From NCBI GenBank assembly GCA_016296565.1, contig JAEDJB010000132.1, positions 1 through 5,023 on the forward strand: a stretch of DNA of 5,023 bases, in the 5' to 3' direction. Made by a program: the position numbers and the translations under genes. The notes beneath the pieces were generated by a model. The model saw nothing but the letters and a program-made list of their open reading frames with translations. It was not told where the DNA came from and ran no database searches. Below, piece after piece: positions 1-4,974 of the stretch; positions within the stretch are counted from its first letter, which is position 1; each line of letters starts with the position of its first letter. The DNA is from Oscillospiraceae bacterium. GTDB taxonomy: Bacteria; Bacillota; Clostridia; Oscillospirales; Oscillospiraceae.

Positions 1-896
1 CATTCCGCCGGGGAGTAGGCCCAGCGGCGGAGTTGACCGGATGTGATAAAATAAGAGAGAGGCTCCGGCTTGCCGGTGGGCTCCAGCTTGCCCAGCACCG
101 ACAGCTTCACCTTCATCCGGTCGGGGAGAATGGCCTTGATGTACACCGAGACCCGGTCGTTTTCCGCCAGACCCTCCGTCTGGTCCGCAAGGCCCGTGAA
201 GTTGGGGGCCAGCTCAATGAAGGAGCCGTAGGGCTTCACCCCCCGCACCCAGCCGGGGACGGTCATCCCCGGGGTGAACCGGGCGGCGTTCTCTTCCCAG
301 GTGCCCAGCAGCTCCTTGTGGGAGAGGTAGACCCGCCCCAGGTCCCGGTCGGCCCCGGTGAGCAGGACGTAAATTTCCTGCCCCACGGTGAACCGGCAGG
401 CAGGGTGGGAGATCCGGGACACGGAGCAGTTTTCAATGCCCACCATGGAGACGAAGCCGCAGCCCACGTCCACAAAGGCCCCGAAGCCCTCCAGATGGGT
501 GACGGTGGCGGGAAGGACCTGCCCCGGGGGGCAGTCCAGCAGGCGGGTCAGGGCCAGCTCCTGGGCCCGGCGGCGGGAGAGCAGAAGGGTGGGGGCGTCC
601 CCCTCTGACGTGATCCCGGTGACGGTAAAGGCGATGGGCTTTCCCACCCGGGAGAGAATGGCGATTTCCCGGGCGGTTCCCTCCCGGATGCCCAGAGCGG
701 CCTCCTCCCGGGGAATCCGGCCGGCAAAGGGCCCCACCGCCACCGACAGATCGTGCTCTGGGGTGCACAGGACGGCCCGCCCCTCCAGCACGGTTTCCTC
801 CTCCATGGCCCCCTGGAGGGCCTCCAGACGGGCGCAGGCGGCCCGGTTTTCCGGCGTGTGCAGCAGCCGCCCCTCTGGGAGATACAGGTTGGACAT
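1..896 (-). CDS. S1-type RNA-binding domain protein (C-terminus cut by window edge)
   Basis: Open from the ATG at 896 to the left edge, 298 codons without a stop; the last visible residues are WAYSPAE, then two bases of a codon beginning TG. Residues about 123-194 (PGQVLPATVTHLEGFGAFVD ... GRVYLSHK) and 209-268 (PGMTVPGWVRGVKPYGSFIE ... MKVKLSVL) are two clear S1 OB-fold repeats; residues about 35-110 look like a third, degenerate one. S1 repeats bind single-stranded RNA, so a cytoplasmic role in translation or RNA handling is likely, but this is shorter than ribosomal protein S1 and I would not call it rpsA. AGGAAGG at 903-909, 6 nt before the ATG, favours this start over an in-frame ATG at 920. 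Related clostridial proteins, as I recall them, run about ten residues further, so the true end is probably just outside. It is divergent from the DUF951 operon. Confidence 0.85.
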   Translation of the reverse strand, partial: MSNLYLPEGRLLHTPENRAACARLEALQGAMEEETVLEGRAVLCTPEHDLSVAVGPFAGRIPREEAALGIREGTAREIAILSRVGKPIAFTVTGITSEGDAPTLLLSRRRAQELALTRLLDCPPGQVLPATVTHLEGFGAFVDVGCGFVSMVGIENCSVSRISHPACRFTVGQEIYVLLTGADRDLGRVYLSHKELLGTWEENAARFTPGMTVPGWVRGVKPYGSFIELAPNFTGLADQTEGLAENDRVSVYIKAILPDRMKVKLSVLGKLEPTGKPEPLSYFITSGQLRRWAYSPAE

Positions 897-902
897 ACAC
901 TG

Positions 903-909
903 CCTTCCT
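903..909 (-). promoter_or_regulatory. Ribosome binding site of the S1-domain gene
   Basis: AGGAAGG on the minus strand, 6 nt before the ATG at 896. It decides between two in-frame starts: the alternative ATG at 920 would place this purine run inside the coding region and has no comparable site before it. Confidence 0.6.
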
Positions 910-924
910 TTCTGTTCCATTCAG

Positions 925-941
925 TTTAGACAAAGTCTGAA
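925..941. repeat. Inverted repeat in the divergent promoter region, possible operator
   Basis: TTTAGAC (925-931), AAA, GTCTGAA (935-941): two 7-nt arms complementary except for one position, around a 3-nt centre. It covers the proposed -35 of the plus-strand operon and lies about 30-45 nt upstream of the S1-gene start. The shape fits a binding site for a dimeric regulator, but a chance match of this size is possible. Confidence 0.3.
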
Positions 942-952
942 ACAACTATATT
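925..952 (+). promoter_or_regulatory. Candidate promoter of the DUF951-radical SAM-macrodomain operon
   Basis: TTTAGA at 925-930 as a -35 (4 of 6 consensus), 16 nt spacer, TATATT at 947-952 as a -10 (5 of 6). Transcription would begin near 959, leaving a leader of about 35 nt before the ATG at 994. An alternative -35, TAGACA at 927-932, matches better but gives a spacer of only 14 nt. This is the AT-rich part of the 97-nt gap between the divergent genes. For the minus-strand gene I see only a weak TATAGT (945-950) without a convincing -35. Confidence 0.4.
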
Positions 953-993
953 CAGCGCCAGAAGAAAACTTGCCAGGCAGGAGGTGCGGCCCC

Positions 994-1221
994 ATGGATA
1001 TTGTCCCTGGCGACATGCTGGAAATGAAAAAAGAACACCCCTGCGGCAGCAGGCGGTGGACCGTCCTCCGGGTGGGGATGGACTTCCGCCTGCGCTGCGA
1101 GGGCTGCGGCCGGGAGGTTATGCTCCCCCGCAAAAAGGCCGAAAAGGCCGTGAAGAAACACATCCGTCCGGAGAGCGCCGGACAGACCGATCACAAGGAG
1201 GGATCTTCCCATGCGATATGA
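994..1221 (+). CDS. DUF951 family small protein
   Basis: A 75-residue protein. The order VPGDMLEMKKEHPCGSRRW (from residue 4), TVLRVGMDFRLRCEGCGREV (23-42) and MLPRKKAEK (43-51) is the DUF951 signature of Firmicutes. Cys17 of the HPCG motif together with Cys35 and Cys38 of CEGCG could form a small metal site, as in zinc-ribbon or rubredoxin-like knuckles; that is inference, and the biochemical role of the family is not established. The start is set by AGGAGGTG at 979-986, 7 nt before the ATG. The tail after residue 58 is hydrophilic, looks unconserved, and is encoded across the ribosome site and start of the next gene, which overlaps it by 11 nt. It is the first gene of a three-gene operon. 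A longer open frame reaching back to 388 is an antisense shadow of the S1 gene. Confidence 0.9.
   Translation: MDIVPGDMLEMKKEHPCGSRRWTVLRVGMDFRLRCEGCGREVMLPRKKAEKAVKKHIRPESAGQTDHKEGSSHAI
1195..1202 (+). promoter_or_regulatory. Ribosome binding site of the radical SAM gene, inside the DUF951 gene
   Basis: AAGGAGGG ends 8 nt before the ATG at 1211 and lies within the last codons of the DUF951 gene, whose stop (1219-1221) falls after the radical SAM start. Ribosomes finishing the first gene would uncover or reuse this site, the usual layout of translational coupling. Confidence 0.8.
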
Positions 1222-2089
1222 AGGCCAGATCTACCGTCCCCCGGGAGAGTGGCGGAGCTACCTGCTCCAGTGCACCGTGGGGTGCACCCACAACAAATGC
1301 ACCTTCTGCGGGATGTACAAACCCAAGAAGTTCCACATCCGCCCCATGAAGGAGATTATCGAGGACATCGCCATGGCCCGGGCCTACTACGGCGCGGAGA
1401 ACGTGGATAAGGTGTTCCTCTGCGACGGGGACGCCATCGTCATGCGCCAGGAGCAGCTGCTGCAAATCCTGGAGGCCCTGTACGCCGCCTTCCCCAACCT
1501 GCGCCAGGTGACCACCTACGCCGGCACCAAAAGCACCATGACCAAAAGCCCGGAGCAGCTGAAGGAGCTGCGCCAGGCAGGCCTCACCCGGGCCTACCTG
1601 GGGGTGGAGACCGGCTGGGACGAGCTGCTGGAAAAGGTCCACAAGGGGGTCACCTCCGCCCAGATGATCGAGGCCACCGACCGGATCAAGGAGGCGGGCA
1701 TCGACCTGTGGCTCACGGTGATCCTGGGGCTGGCCGGTCCCGGGGAGCCCGCCAAAAAGCACATCCAGGAGACCATCAAGGTCTTAAACCGGATGCAGGC
1801 CAACCACGTCTCCTGCCTGTCCTACATGCCGGAGCCCAACTCCCCCATGTACCAGGACGTGCGGGAGGGCCGCTTCCAGCTGATTACCCCCCGGCAGGCC
1901 CTGGAGGAGACGAGAGCCCTGGTGGAGGGCCTGAACTACGGCCCCTTCCACTTTACCAGCAACCACGCCTCCAACTACCTGCCCCTGAAGGGCACCCTGC
2001 CGGACGACCGGGAGAAGTTCCTGTCCATGATCGACAGCGCCCTGGGGGGCAAGAGCCGCATCCGCAGCGAATACTCCCGGGCGCTGTAA
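1211..2089 (+). CDS. Radical SAM protein with CX4CX2C motif, function unknown
   Basis: A 292-residue protein. Near the N-terminus, CTVGCTHNKCTFCGMYKPKK (from residue 21) is a radical SAM iron-sulfur motif: Cys25, Cys30 and Cys33 are spaced CX4CX2C, one residue longer than canonical CX3CX2C, with a further Cys21. FLCDGDAI (about 69-76), GVETGWDELL (131-140) and LTVILGLAGPG (about 167-177) fit successive strands of the partial TIM barrel, the second being the GxExG-type SAM-binding region. The C-terminal block SNYLPLKGTLPDD (254-266) recurs, as I recall, in related Firmicute proteins of the COG1032 type. Such enzymes cleave S-adenosylmethionine to a 5'-deoxyadenosyl radical; the substrate is unknown. 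No B12-binding, TRAM or SPASM domain is visible, which argues against a methylthiotransferase. The start overlaps DUF951 by 11 nt and the macrodomain gene follows after 16 nt. Confidence 0.88.
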   Translation: MRYEGQIYRPPGEWRSYLLQCTVGCTHNKCTFCGMYKPKKFHIRPMKEIIEDIAMARAYYGAENVDKVFLCDGDAIVMRQEQLLQILEALYAAFPNLRQVTTYAGTKSTMTKSPEQLKELRQAGLTRAYLGVETGWDELLEKVHKGVTSAQMIEATDRIKEAGIDLWLTVILGLAGPGEPAKKHIQETIKVLNRMQANHVSCLSYMPEPNSPMYQDVREGRFQLITPRQALEETRALVEGLNYGPFHFTSNHASNYLPLKGTLPDDREKFLSMIDSALGGKSRIRSEYSRAL

Positions 2090-2105
2090 GAAAGGGGAGA
2101 GGACC

Positions 2106-2627
2106 ATGAAAAACCGCATCCAGGTGATCCAGGGGGATATTACCCGCCAGACCTGCGACGCCATCGTAAACGCCGCCAACACCAGCCTGCTGGGAGGCGG
2201 CGGGGTGGACGGCGCCATCCACCGGGCCGCCGGCCCGGACCTGCTGGCCGAGTGCCGCACCCTTCACGGCTGCCAGACGGGAAAGGCCAAGATCACCAAG
2301 GGCTACCGCCTGCCCGCCCGGTATGTGATCCACACCCCCGGCCCCATCTGGCACGGGGGCGGGCGGAACGAGCCGGACCTGCTGGCCTCCTGCTACCGGT
2401 CCTGCCTGGAGCTGGCGGAGGCCAAGGGCTGCCGGACCGTGTGCTTTCCCTCCATCAGCACGGGGGTGTATCACTTCCCCCTGAACCAGGCCGCCGGGAT
2501 CGCCATGGAAACCATCGGGGAATTCCTGGCTTCCCACACCCTCCCGGCCCAGGTCACCATGGTGTGCTTCGACGGCACAACCAAGGGGGCCTACGACCAG
2601 GCCCTGGCGGAGCTGACAAAACCGTAA
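2106..2627 (+). CDS. Macrodomain protein, MacroD-like ADP-ribose / O-acetyl-ADP-ribose hydrolase
   Basis: A 173-residue protein that is a single macrodomain. Motifs in order: GDIT (10-13), AIVNAANTSLLGGGGVDGAI (19-38), AAGPDLLAEC (41-50), TGKAKITKGYRLPARYVIHT (58-77), and the phosphate-binding loop ISTGVYHFP (117-125). Asn22, Asn25 and Asp35 match residues that bind ADP-ribose and position catalytic water in MacroD-type enzymes, and Gly120-Tyr122 fit the loop over the distal ribose. The family removes mono-ADP-ribose from acidic residues and deacetylates O-acetyl-ADP-ribose. The full motif set suggests an active enzyme; YmdB is the E. coli counterpart of the family, but one-to-one orthology is unproven. 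Length is typical. AAGGGG at 2092-2097 lies 8 nt before the ATG. It is the last gene of the operon. No ADP-ribosyltransferase or sirtuin gene is in view, so the substrate is open. Confidence 0.92.
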   Translation: MKNRIQVIQGDITRQTCDAIVNAANTSLLGGGGVDGAIHRAAGPDLLAECRTLHGCQTGKAKITKGYRLPARYVIHTPGPIWHGGGRNEPDLLASCYRSCLELAEAKGCRTVCFPSISTGVYHFPLNQAAGIAMETIGEFLASHTLPAQVTMVCFDGTTKGAYDQALAELTKP

Positions 2628-2646
2628 GCGGTCCCCAAGCAGCAAA

Positions 2647-2691
2647 AATTCCCGCTCTGTCCCAAAGGACGGAGCGGGAATTGTTTTTTTT
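2647..2691. terminator. Strong intrinsic terminator, probably bidirectional
   Basis: Arms 2647-2662 (AATTCCCGCTCTGTCC) and 2667-2682 (GGACGGAGCGGGAATT) pair over 16 positions with one U-G wobble around the loop CAAA; a T-run of eight (2684-2691) follows on the plus strand, 20 nt after the macrodomain stop begins the structure. On the minus strand the same stem is followed by TTTTT (2648-2644), so it can also stop transcription of the convergent hydrolase gene ending at 2708. A small separate inverted repeat, GGCAGG-GG-CCTGCC, lies at 2692-2705. Confidence 0.93.
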
Positions 2692-2707
2692 GGCAGGGGC
2701 CTGCCGG

Positions 2708-3337
2708 TTATTTCTTCTTAAAGCTCAGCACCGCCACCTGGGGCCTGGTGCCCTCGTTGATGGTGATGGTGTCCCCGGGGTAGTAGACGTAGTCGTCCAC
2801 CAGGGCCAGAAAGTCCTCCAGCTCCGCAACGGCGGGGAGACCCACCTCCCCCTGGCGGTAGTGCATGGGGATGATCACCTTGGGCTGAATCTGGTCCATG
2901 AGGGCCTTGGCCTCGGCGGGGCCGATGGTGTAAAAGCCTCCCACGGGCACCATGGCCACGTCCAGCCCGGCCAGGTCCGCCAGCTGGGCGGGGGTGAGCT
3001 GGCAGCCCAGGTCCCCCAGATGGGCCACCCGCAGCTTCCCCGCCTGGAGCACATGGATGGTGTTGGGCCCCCGCAGAGCGCCCCCTTCGGGGTCGTGGAA
3101 GGTCTCGATGGCGGTGATGGTGAAGGGATTTTCGTGGCCCTCCAGGGGACGGACCACGTGGGCGGCGTTGTGGTCGTTGTGCTGGGTGTGGGAGCACAGC
3201 ACCAGGTCGGCGGCCACGTCCAGCGCGCCGAAGCCGGGAACGTAGTTGTCCTCATAGGGGTCAAACACCACGGTGAAGCCCTTGCAGGTCAGTTCAAAGC
3301 AGGCATGGCCGTGCCAGCGCAGTTCCAGTTGTTCCAT
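2708..3337 (-). CDS. Metallo-beta-lactamase-fold metal-dependent hydrolase (UlaG/UPF0173-like)
   Basis: A 209-residue protein. WHGHACFEL (8-16) and VVFDPY (23-28) are the first strands of the fold in UlaG/UPF0173-type members. LVLCSHTQHNDHNAAH (45-60) carries the metal-binding motif, but as H50-x-x-H53-x-D55-H56, one residue longer than HxHxDH. ETFHDPEGG (78-86) and RGPNTIHVL (89-97) are family-typical; VAHLGDLG (104-111) supplies Asp109 and IIPMHY (155-160) supplies His159 as further metal ligands. No signal peptide is seen, so it is cytoplasmic. The substrate cannot be read from sequence: relatives include ascorbate-6-phosphate lactonase and many uncharacterised hydrolases. The start is fixed by AAGGAGGC at 3344-3351, 6 nt upstream; an in-frame ATG at 3379 would put this site inside the gene. 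It ends against the shared terminator and runs divergently from the nucleotidyltransferase gene. Confidence 0.9.
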   Translation of the reverse strand: MEQLELRWHGHACFELTCKGFTVVFDPYEDNYVPGFGALDVAADLVLCSHTQHNDHNAAHVVRPLEGHENPFTITAIETFHDPEGGALRGPNTIHVLQAGKLRVAHLGDLGCQLTPAQLADLAGLDVAMVPVGGFYTIGPAEAKALMDQIQPKVIIPMHYRQGEVGLPAVAELEDFLALVDDYVYYPGDTITINEGTRPQVAVLSFKKK

Positions 3338-3343
3338 AGAAAA

Positions 3344-3351
3344 GCCTCCTT
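3344..3351 (-). promoter_or_regulatory. Ribosome binding site fixing the start of the metallo-hydrolase
   Basis: AAGGAGGC on the minus strand, 6 nt before the ATG at 3337. It excludes the 14-residue longer reading from the ATG at 3379, whose codons would run through this site and the proposed promoter. Confidence 0.8.
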
Positions 3352-3377
3352 CATGTGTGGGTAACTTTGCTGTCTTC

Positions 3378-3386
3378 ATTAAACCA
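3378..3386 (-). promoter_or_regulatory. Candidate extended -10 promoter of the metallo-hydrolase gene
   Basis: On the minus strand TGG followed by TTTAAT (TTTAAT at 3383-3378) reads as an extended -10 element. Transcription would begin near 3371, giving a leader of about 34 nt. No good -35 is found at the usual distance, which an extended -10 can compensate for. Confidence 0.35.
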
Positions 3387-3408
3387 CATTTTGGCCCGGA
3401 TGACGACA

Positions 3409-3424
3409 GTTTTTTGGAAAAAAC
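3409..3424. repeat. Near-palindrome of A/T tracts between divergent promoters
   Basis: GTTTTTT (3409-3415), GG, AAAAAAC (3418-3424): perfect 7-nt inverted arms around a 2-nt centre. The outer flanks CAG and CTG extend the symmetry if one base is skipped. It lies upstream of the candidate promoters on both sides, about 25 nt behind the minus-strand -10 and 33 nt before the plus-strand -35. It could be an operator or a bent A-tract upstream element; which one cannot be told here. Confidence 0.35.
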
Positions 3425-3456
3425 CTGGCCTCTGACAGAAAAATTTCATCTGGCAA

Positions 3457-3485
3457 TGGAAAAATAGGGAAAAGCATAGTATAAT
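3457..3485 (+). promoter_or_regulatory. Promoter of the nucleotidyltransferase gene
   Basis: TGGAAA at 3457-3462 (4 of 6 to the -35 consensus), 17 nt spacer and a perfect TATAAT at 3480-3485. Transcription would begin near 3492, giving a leader of about 48 nt. The region upstream is A/T-rich (3409-3470). Confidence 0.7.
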
Positions 3486-3503
3486 GAACCCGCGACGAAA
3501 ACA

Positions 3504-3518
3504 GCCGCGTTTCGCGGC
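3504..3518 (+). other. Small hairpin in the nucleotidyltransferase leader
   Basis: GCCGCG (3504-3509), TTT, GCG-rich arm CGCGGC (3513-3518): a perfect 6-bp stem with a 3-nt loop, ending 10 nt before the GAGG ribosome site (3529-3532). It is too short and simple for a known riboswitch; it may protect the 5' end or tune translation, or be a by-product of high GC. Confidence 0.4.
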
Positions 3519-3539
3519 GGGCAACAGTGAGGTTACAAA

Positions 3540-4469
3540 ATGAAAGCTACTTTGGTGATCATGGCCGCGGGCATGGGCTCCCGCTACGGCGGCGAGAAGC
3601 AGACCGACGGCATCGGACCCAACGGCGAGGCCATCATGGAGTATTCCGTCTATGACGCGGTCCGGGCCGGGTTCCATAAGATCGTGTTCATTATCAAGCC
3701 CGGCATGGAGTCTGCCCTCCGGGCCCTCTGCGGCGACCGGGTGCAGACCATGAAAACCCCCCAGGGGGAGCCGGTGGAGGTGGCCTACGCCGTCCAGGAC
3801 TTCACCAGCGTGCCGGCGTTTTACCCCATCCCCCCGGCGCGGACCAAGCCCTTCGGCACCGTCCACGCCGCCCTGTGCGCCCGGGACCATGTGGACGAGC
3901 CCTTCGCCATCATCAACGCCGATGACTACTACGGCGCCTCCGCCTTCTCCACCATCCTGGAGAAGCTCCTGACCCTGGAGGAGAGGGGCCAGGCCGCCAT
4001 GGTGGGCTACCGGCTGAAGAACACCGTCAGCGACAACGGGACGGTCTCCCGGGGCGTCTGCCAGGCGGAGAAGGGCAGCCTGCGGAAGGTGAAGGAGACC
4101 CTGAAGATCAAAAAGTACCCCGACGGCCGCATTGCCGACACCGCCGACCCGGACAATGAGGTCCCCCTGGACCCGGAGAGCGTGGTCTCCATGAACTTCT
4201 GGGGCTTCACCCCCTGGATCTTCCAGGAGCTGGACCAGTATTTCCGGGACTTTCTCCGGAACCTGGCCCCCGGGGAGCTGAAGGCCGAGTGCCTGCTGCC
4301 GGTGCTGGTGGACCGGCTCATCGGGGCGGGGAAGCTGGACGTGGCCGTGCTTCACACCGACGCGGTGTGGTTCGGCGTGACCTACCAGGAGGACCGGCCC
4401 GTGGTGGAGCAGGCCCTGCGGCAGCTGCACGAGAGCGGCGCCTACCCCAAGTCCCTGAAGAGCGAATGA
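3540..4469 (+). CDS. Sugar-phosphate nucleotidyltransferase-like protein (NTP_transferase fold)
   Basis: A 309-residue protein. MAAGMGSRYGGEKQTDGIGP (8-27) is the nucleotide-binding loop of the GT-A nucleotidyltransferase family, with Arg15 and Lys20 as the usual triphosphate-binding residues. KPFGTVHAAL (103-112) matches the KPxGTxxA region, and IINADDYYG (124-132) carries the metal-binding aspartates Asp128/Asp129. MNFWGFTP (218-225) and VWFGVTYQED (276-285) lie in the C-terminal part. Such enzymes transfer NMP from an NTP to a sugar-1-phosphate or choline phosphate; the specificity is not readable, and no partner kinase or glycan gene is adjacent, so no symbol is given. There is no left-handed beta-helix (GlmU-type) extension. 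GAGG at 3529-3532, 7 nt before the ATG, sets the start. The gene has its own promoter and appears monocistronic, with a hairpin 8 nt after the stop. Confidence 0.88.
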   Translation: MKATLVIMAAGMGSRYGGEKQTDGIGPNGEAIMEYSVYDAVRAGFHKIVFIIKPGMESALRALCGDRVQTMKTPQGEPVEVAYAVQDFTSVPAFYPIPPARTKPFGTVHAALCARDHVDEPFAIINADDYYGASAFSTILEKLLTLEERGQAAMVGYRLKNTVSDNGTVSRGVCQAEKGSLRKVKETLKIKKYPDGRIADTADPDNEVPLDPESVVSMNFWGFTPWIFQELDQYFRDFLRNLAPGELKAECLLPVLVDRLIGAGKLDVAVLHTDAVWFGVTYQEDRPVVEQALRQLHESGAYPKSLKSE

Positions 4470-4476
4470 GGAACCC

Positions 4477-4511
4477 TTCGGCCCGGCGGGAAAAAATGCC
4501 GCCGGGCCGAA
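4477..4511. other. GC-rich perfect hairpin after the nucleotidyltransferase gene, without a U-run
   Basis: Arms TTCGGCCCGGCGG (4477-4489) and CCGCCGGGCCGAA (4499-4511) are perfectly complementary over 13 bp, with a 9-nt A-rich loop. It begins 8 nt after the stop codon, where a terminator is expected, yet the following bases are A-rich (AAAA then GGG) and no T-run exists on either strand. It may stabilise the mRNA 3' end, pause polymerase, or act with a protein factor. If it does not terminate, transcripts would run into tRNA-Leu. Confidence 0.6.
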
Positions 4512-4519
4512 AAAAGGGA

Positions 4520-4548
4520 TTGACAAACAGGAATCGGTAGAGTATACT
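4520..4548 (+). promoter_or_regulatory. Promoter of tRNA-Leu
   Basis: Perfect TTGACA at 4520-4525, 17 nt spacer, TATACT at 4543-4548 (5 of 6). Transcription would begin near 4555, about 13 nt before the mature tRNA 5' end. This strong sigma-A promoter is typical of stable RNA genes and makes the tRNA independent of the upstream gene. Confidence 0.88.
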
Positions 4549-4567
4549 ATCCTAGTAACTGAAATCC

Positions 4568-4651
4568 GCGGATGTGCTGGAACTGGTAGACAGGCACGTT
4601 TGAGGGGCGTGTGTCCATGACGTACGGGTTCAAGTCCCGTCATCCGCACCA
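4568..4651 (+). tRNA. tRNA-Leu, anticodon GAG, CCA encoded
   Basis: The full cloverleaf folds. Acceptor arms GCGGATG (4568-4574) and CATCCGC (4641-4647) pair completely. The D arm has CTG/CAG with the loop GAACTGGTAGA. The anticodon stem CACGT/GCGTG (4595-4599, 4607-4611, one G-U) encloses the loop TTGAGGG with anticodon GAG at 4602-4604. A long variable arm (4612-4623) with a short GTC/GAC helix marks a class II tRNA. The T arm is ACGGG-TTCAAGT-CCCGT (4624-4640). The discriminator A at 4648 is normal for leucine, and CCA at 4649-4651 is genome-encoded. It reads CUC and CUU codons. Confidence 0.97.
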
Positions 4652-4658
4652 GTTATTT

Positions 4659-4703
4659 AAAACCGGAAGTCCTTTTTGCAGGGACTTCCGGTTTTTTGTT
4701 TTT
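4659..4703 (+). terminator. Intrinsic terminator of tRNA-Leu
   Basis: Arms AAAACCGGAAGTCC (4659-4672) and GGACTTCCGGTTTT (4682-4695) form a 14-bp stem with a 9-nt loop, followed by T-runs at 4692-4697 and 4699-4703. It begins 8 nt after the CCA end. Confidence 0.95.
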
Positions 4704-4718
4704 GCGGCTTTGTGTGAC

Positions 4719-4749
4719 AAAAACGCCGGGGAAGCTGATCCCCGGCGTT
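4719..4749 (-). terminator. Intrinsic terminator of the antitoxin-like gene
   Basis: Read on the minus strand, AACGCCGGGG (4749-4740), an 8-nt loop and CCCCGGCGTT (4731-4722) form a perfect 10-bp stem, continuing into a run of five T (4723-4719). It lies 24 nt after the stop codon at 4774. Its position so close to that gene shows that no further gene is co-transcribed downstream. Confidence 0.85.
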
Positions 4750-4773
4750 GTGGTTTTATCCTGGCGGAAACGG

Positions 4774-4971
4774 TTAGTCCCAGATGATGGCATCGTGAGA
4801 GATGGTTTCGCCTCTTTCGTAGTCCTCTCTTGCGGCCTGGATATCGTCCAGGTCCTCCATGGTTGCCACATCGTCGGCAATAAAGCGCAGGGCAACCTGC
4901 AATAACAGGGACTGTTCTGTCTCTGGCAAACAGTCGATGACTTCAACAAGCTGATCTCTGATAGGTGACAT
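4774..4971 (-). CDS. Small antitoxin-like protein (hypothetical)
   Basis: A 65-residue acidic protein. The N-terminal half (IRDQLVEVIDCLPETEQSLL, residues 4-23, then a hydrophobic stretch to about 31) is predicted helical. The C-terminal part, AAREDYERGETISHDAI (from about residue 46) ending in IWD, resembles the flexible toxin-binding tail of RelB/Phd-type antitoxins (the pattern A-x-E/D-x-Y-x-x-GE-x-I/V-S-H-D). No DNA-binding motif is obvious, so antitoxin is a suggestion rather than an assignment. AAGGGGG at 4980-4986 lies 8 nt before the ATG, and the next upstream in-frame codon but one is a stop, so the start is secure. It follows an upstream gene by 3 nt and is followed at once by a terminator, with no toxin after it. 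Its GC content, counted by hand, is about 51 %, well below its neighbours. Confidence 0.75.
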   Translation of the reverse strand: MSPIRDQLVEVIDCLPETEQSLLLQVALRFIADDVATMEDLDDIQAAREDYERGETISHDAIIWD

Positions 4972-4974
4972 TGC

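Noticed and set aside
433..945. Minus-strand open frame of 170 codons overlapping the S1 gene
   Set aside because: It is in a different frame from the S1 gene, with low-complexity Gly/Pro/Arg composition, and has no proper ribosome site; the S1 repeats are in the other frame.
388..993. Long upstream extension of the DUF951 frame
   Set aside because: It is antisense to the S1-domain gene and crosses the promoter gap. The AGGAGGTG site and the DUF951 N-terminal motif place the start at 994.
2252..3364. Open frame of 370 codons on the plus strand
   Set aside because: It crosses the macrodomain gene in another frame, reads through the terminator and then runs antisense to the hydrolase. Composition is low-complexity Gly/Pro/His and no family is recognisable.
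3492..3539. Possible riboswitch in the nucleotidyltransferase leader
   Set aside because: Only about 48 nt with one 6-bp hairpin; too short for any riboswitch class I know and without a terminator or anti-terminator.
3351..4649. Open frame of 432 codons on the minus strand
   Set aside because: It lies antisense to the nucleotidyltransferase gene and runs through the tRNA and the promoters. The translation is Gly/Val/His/Leu-rich without motifs, typical of a shadow frame in GC-rich DNA.
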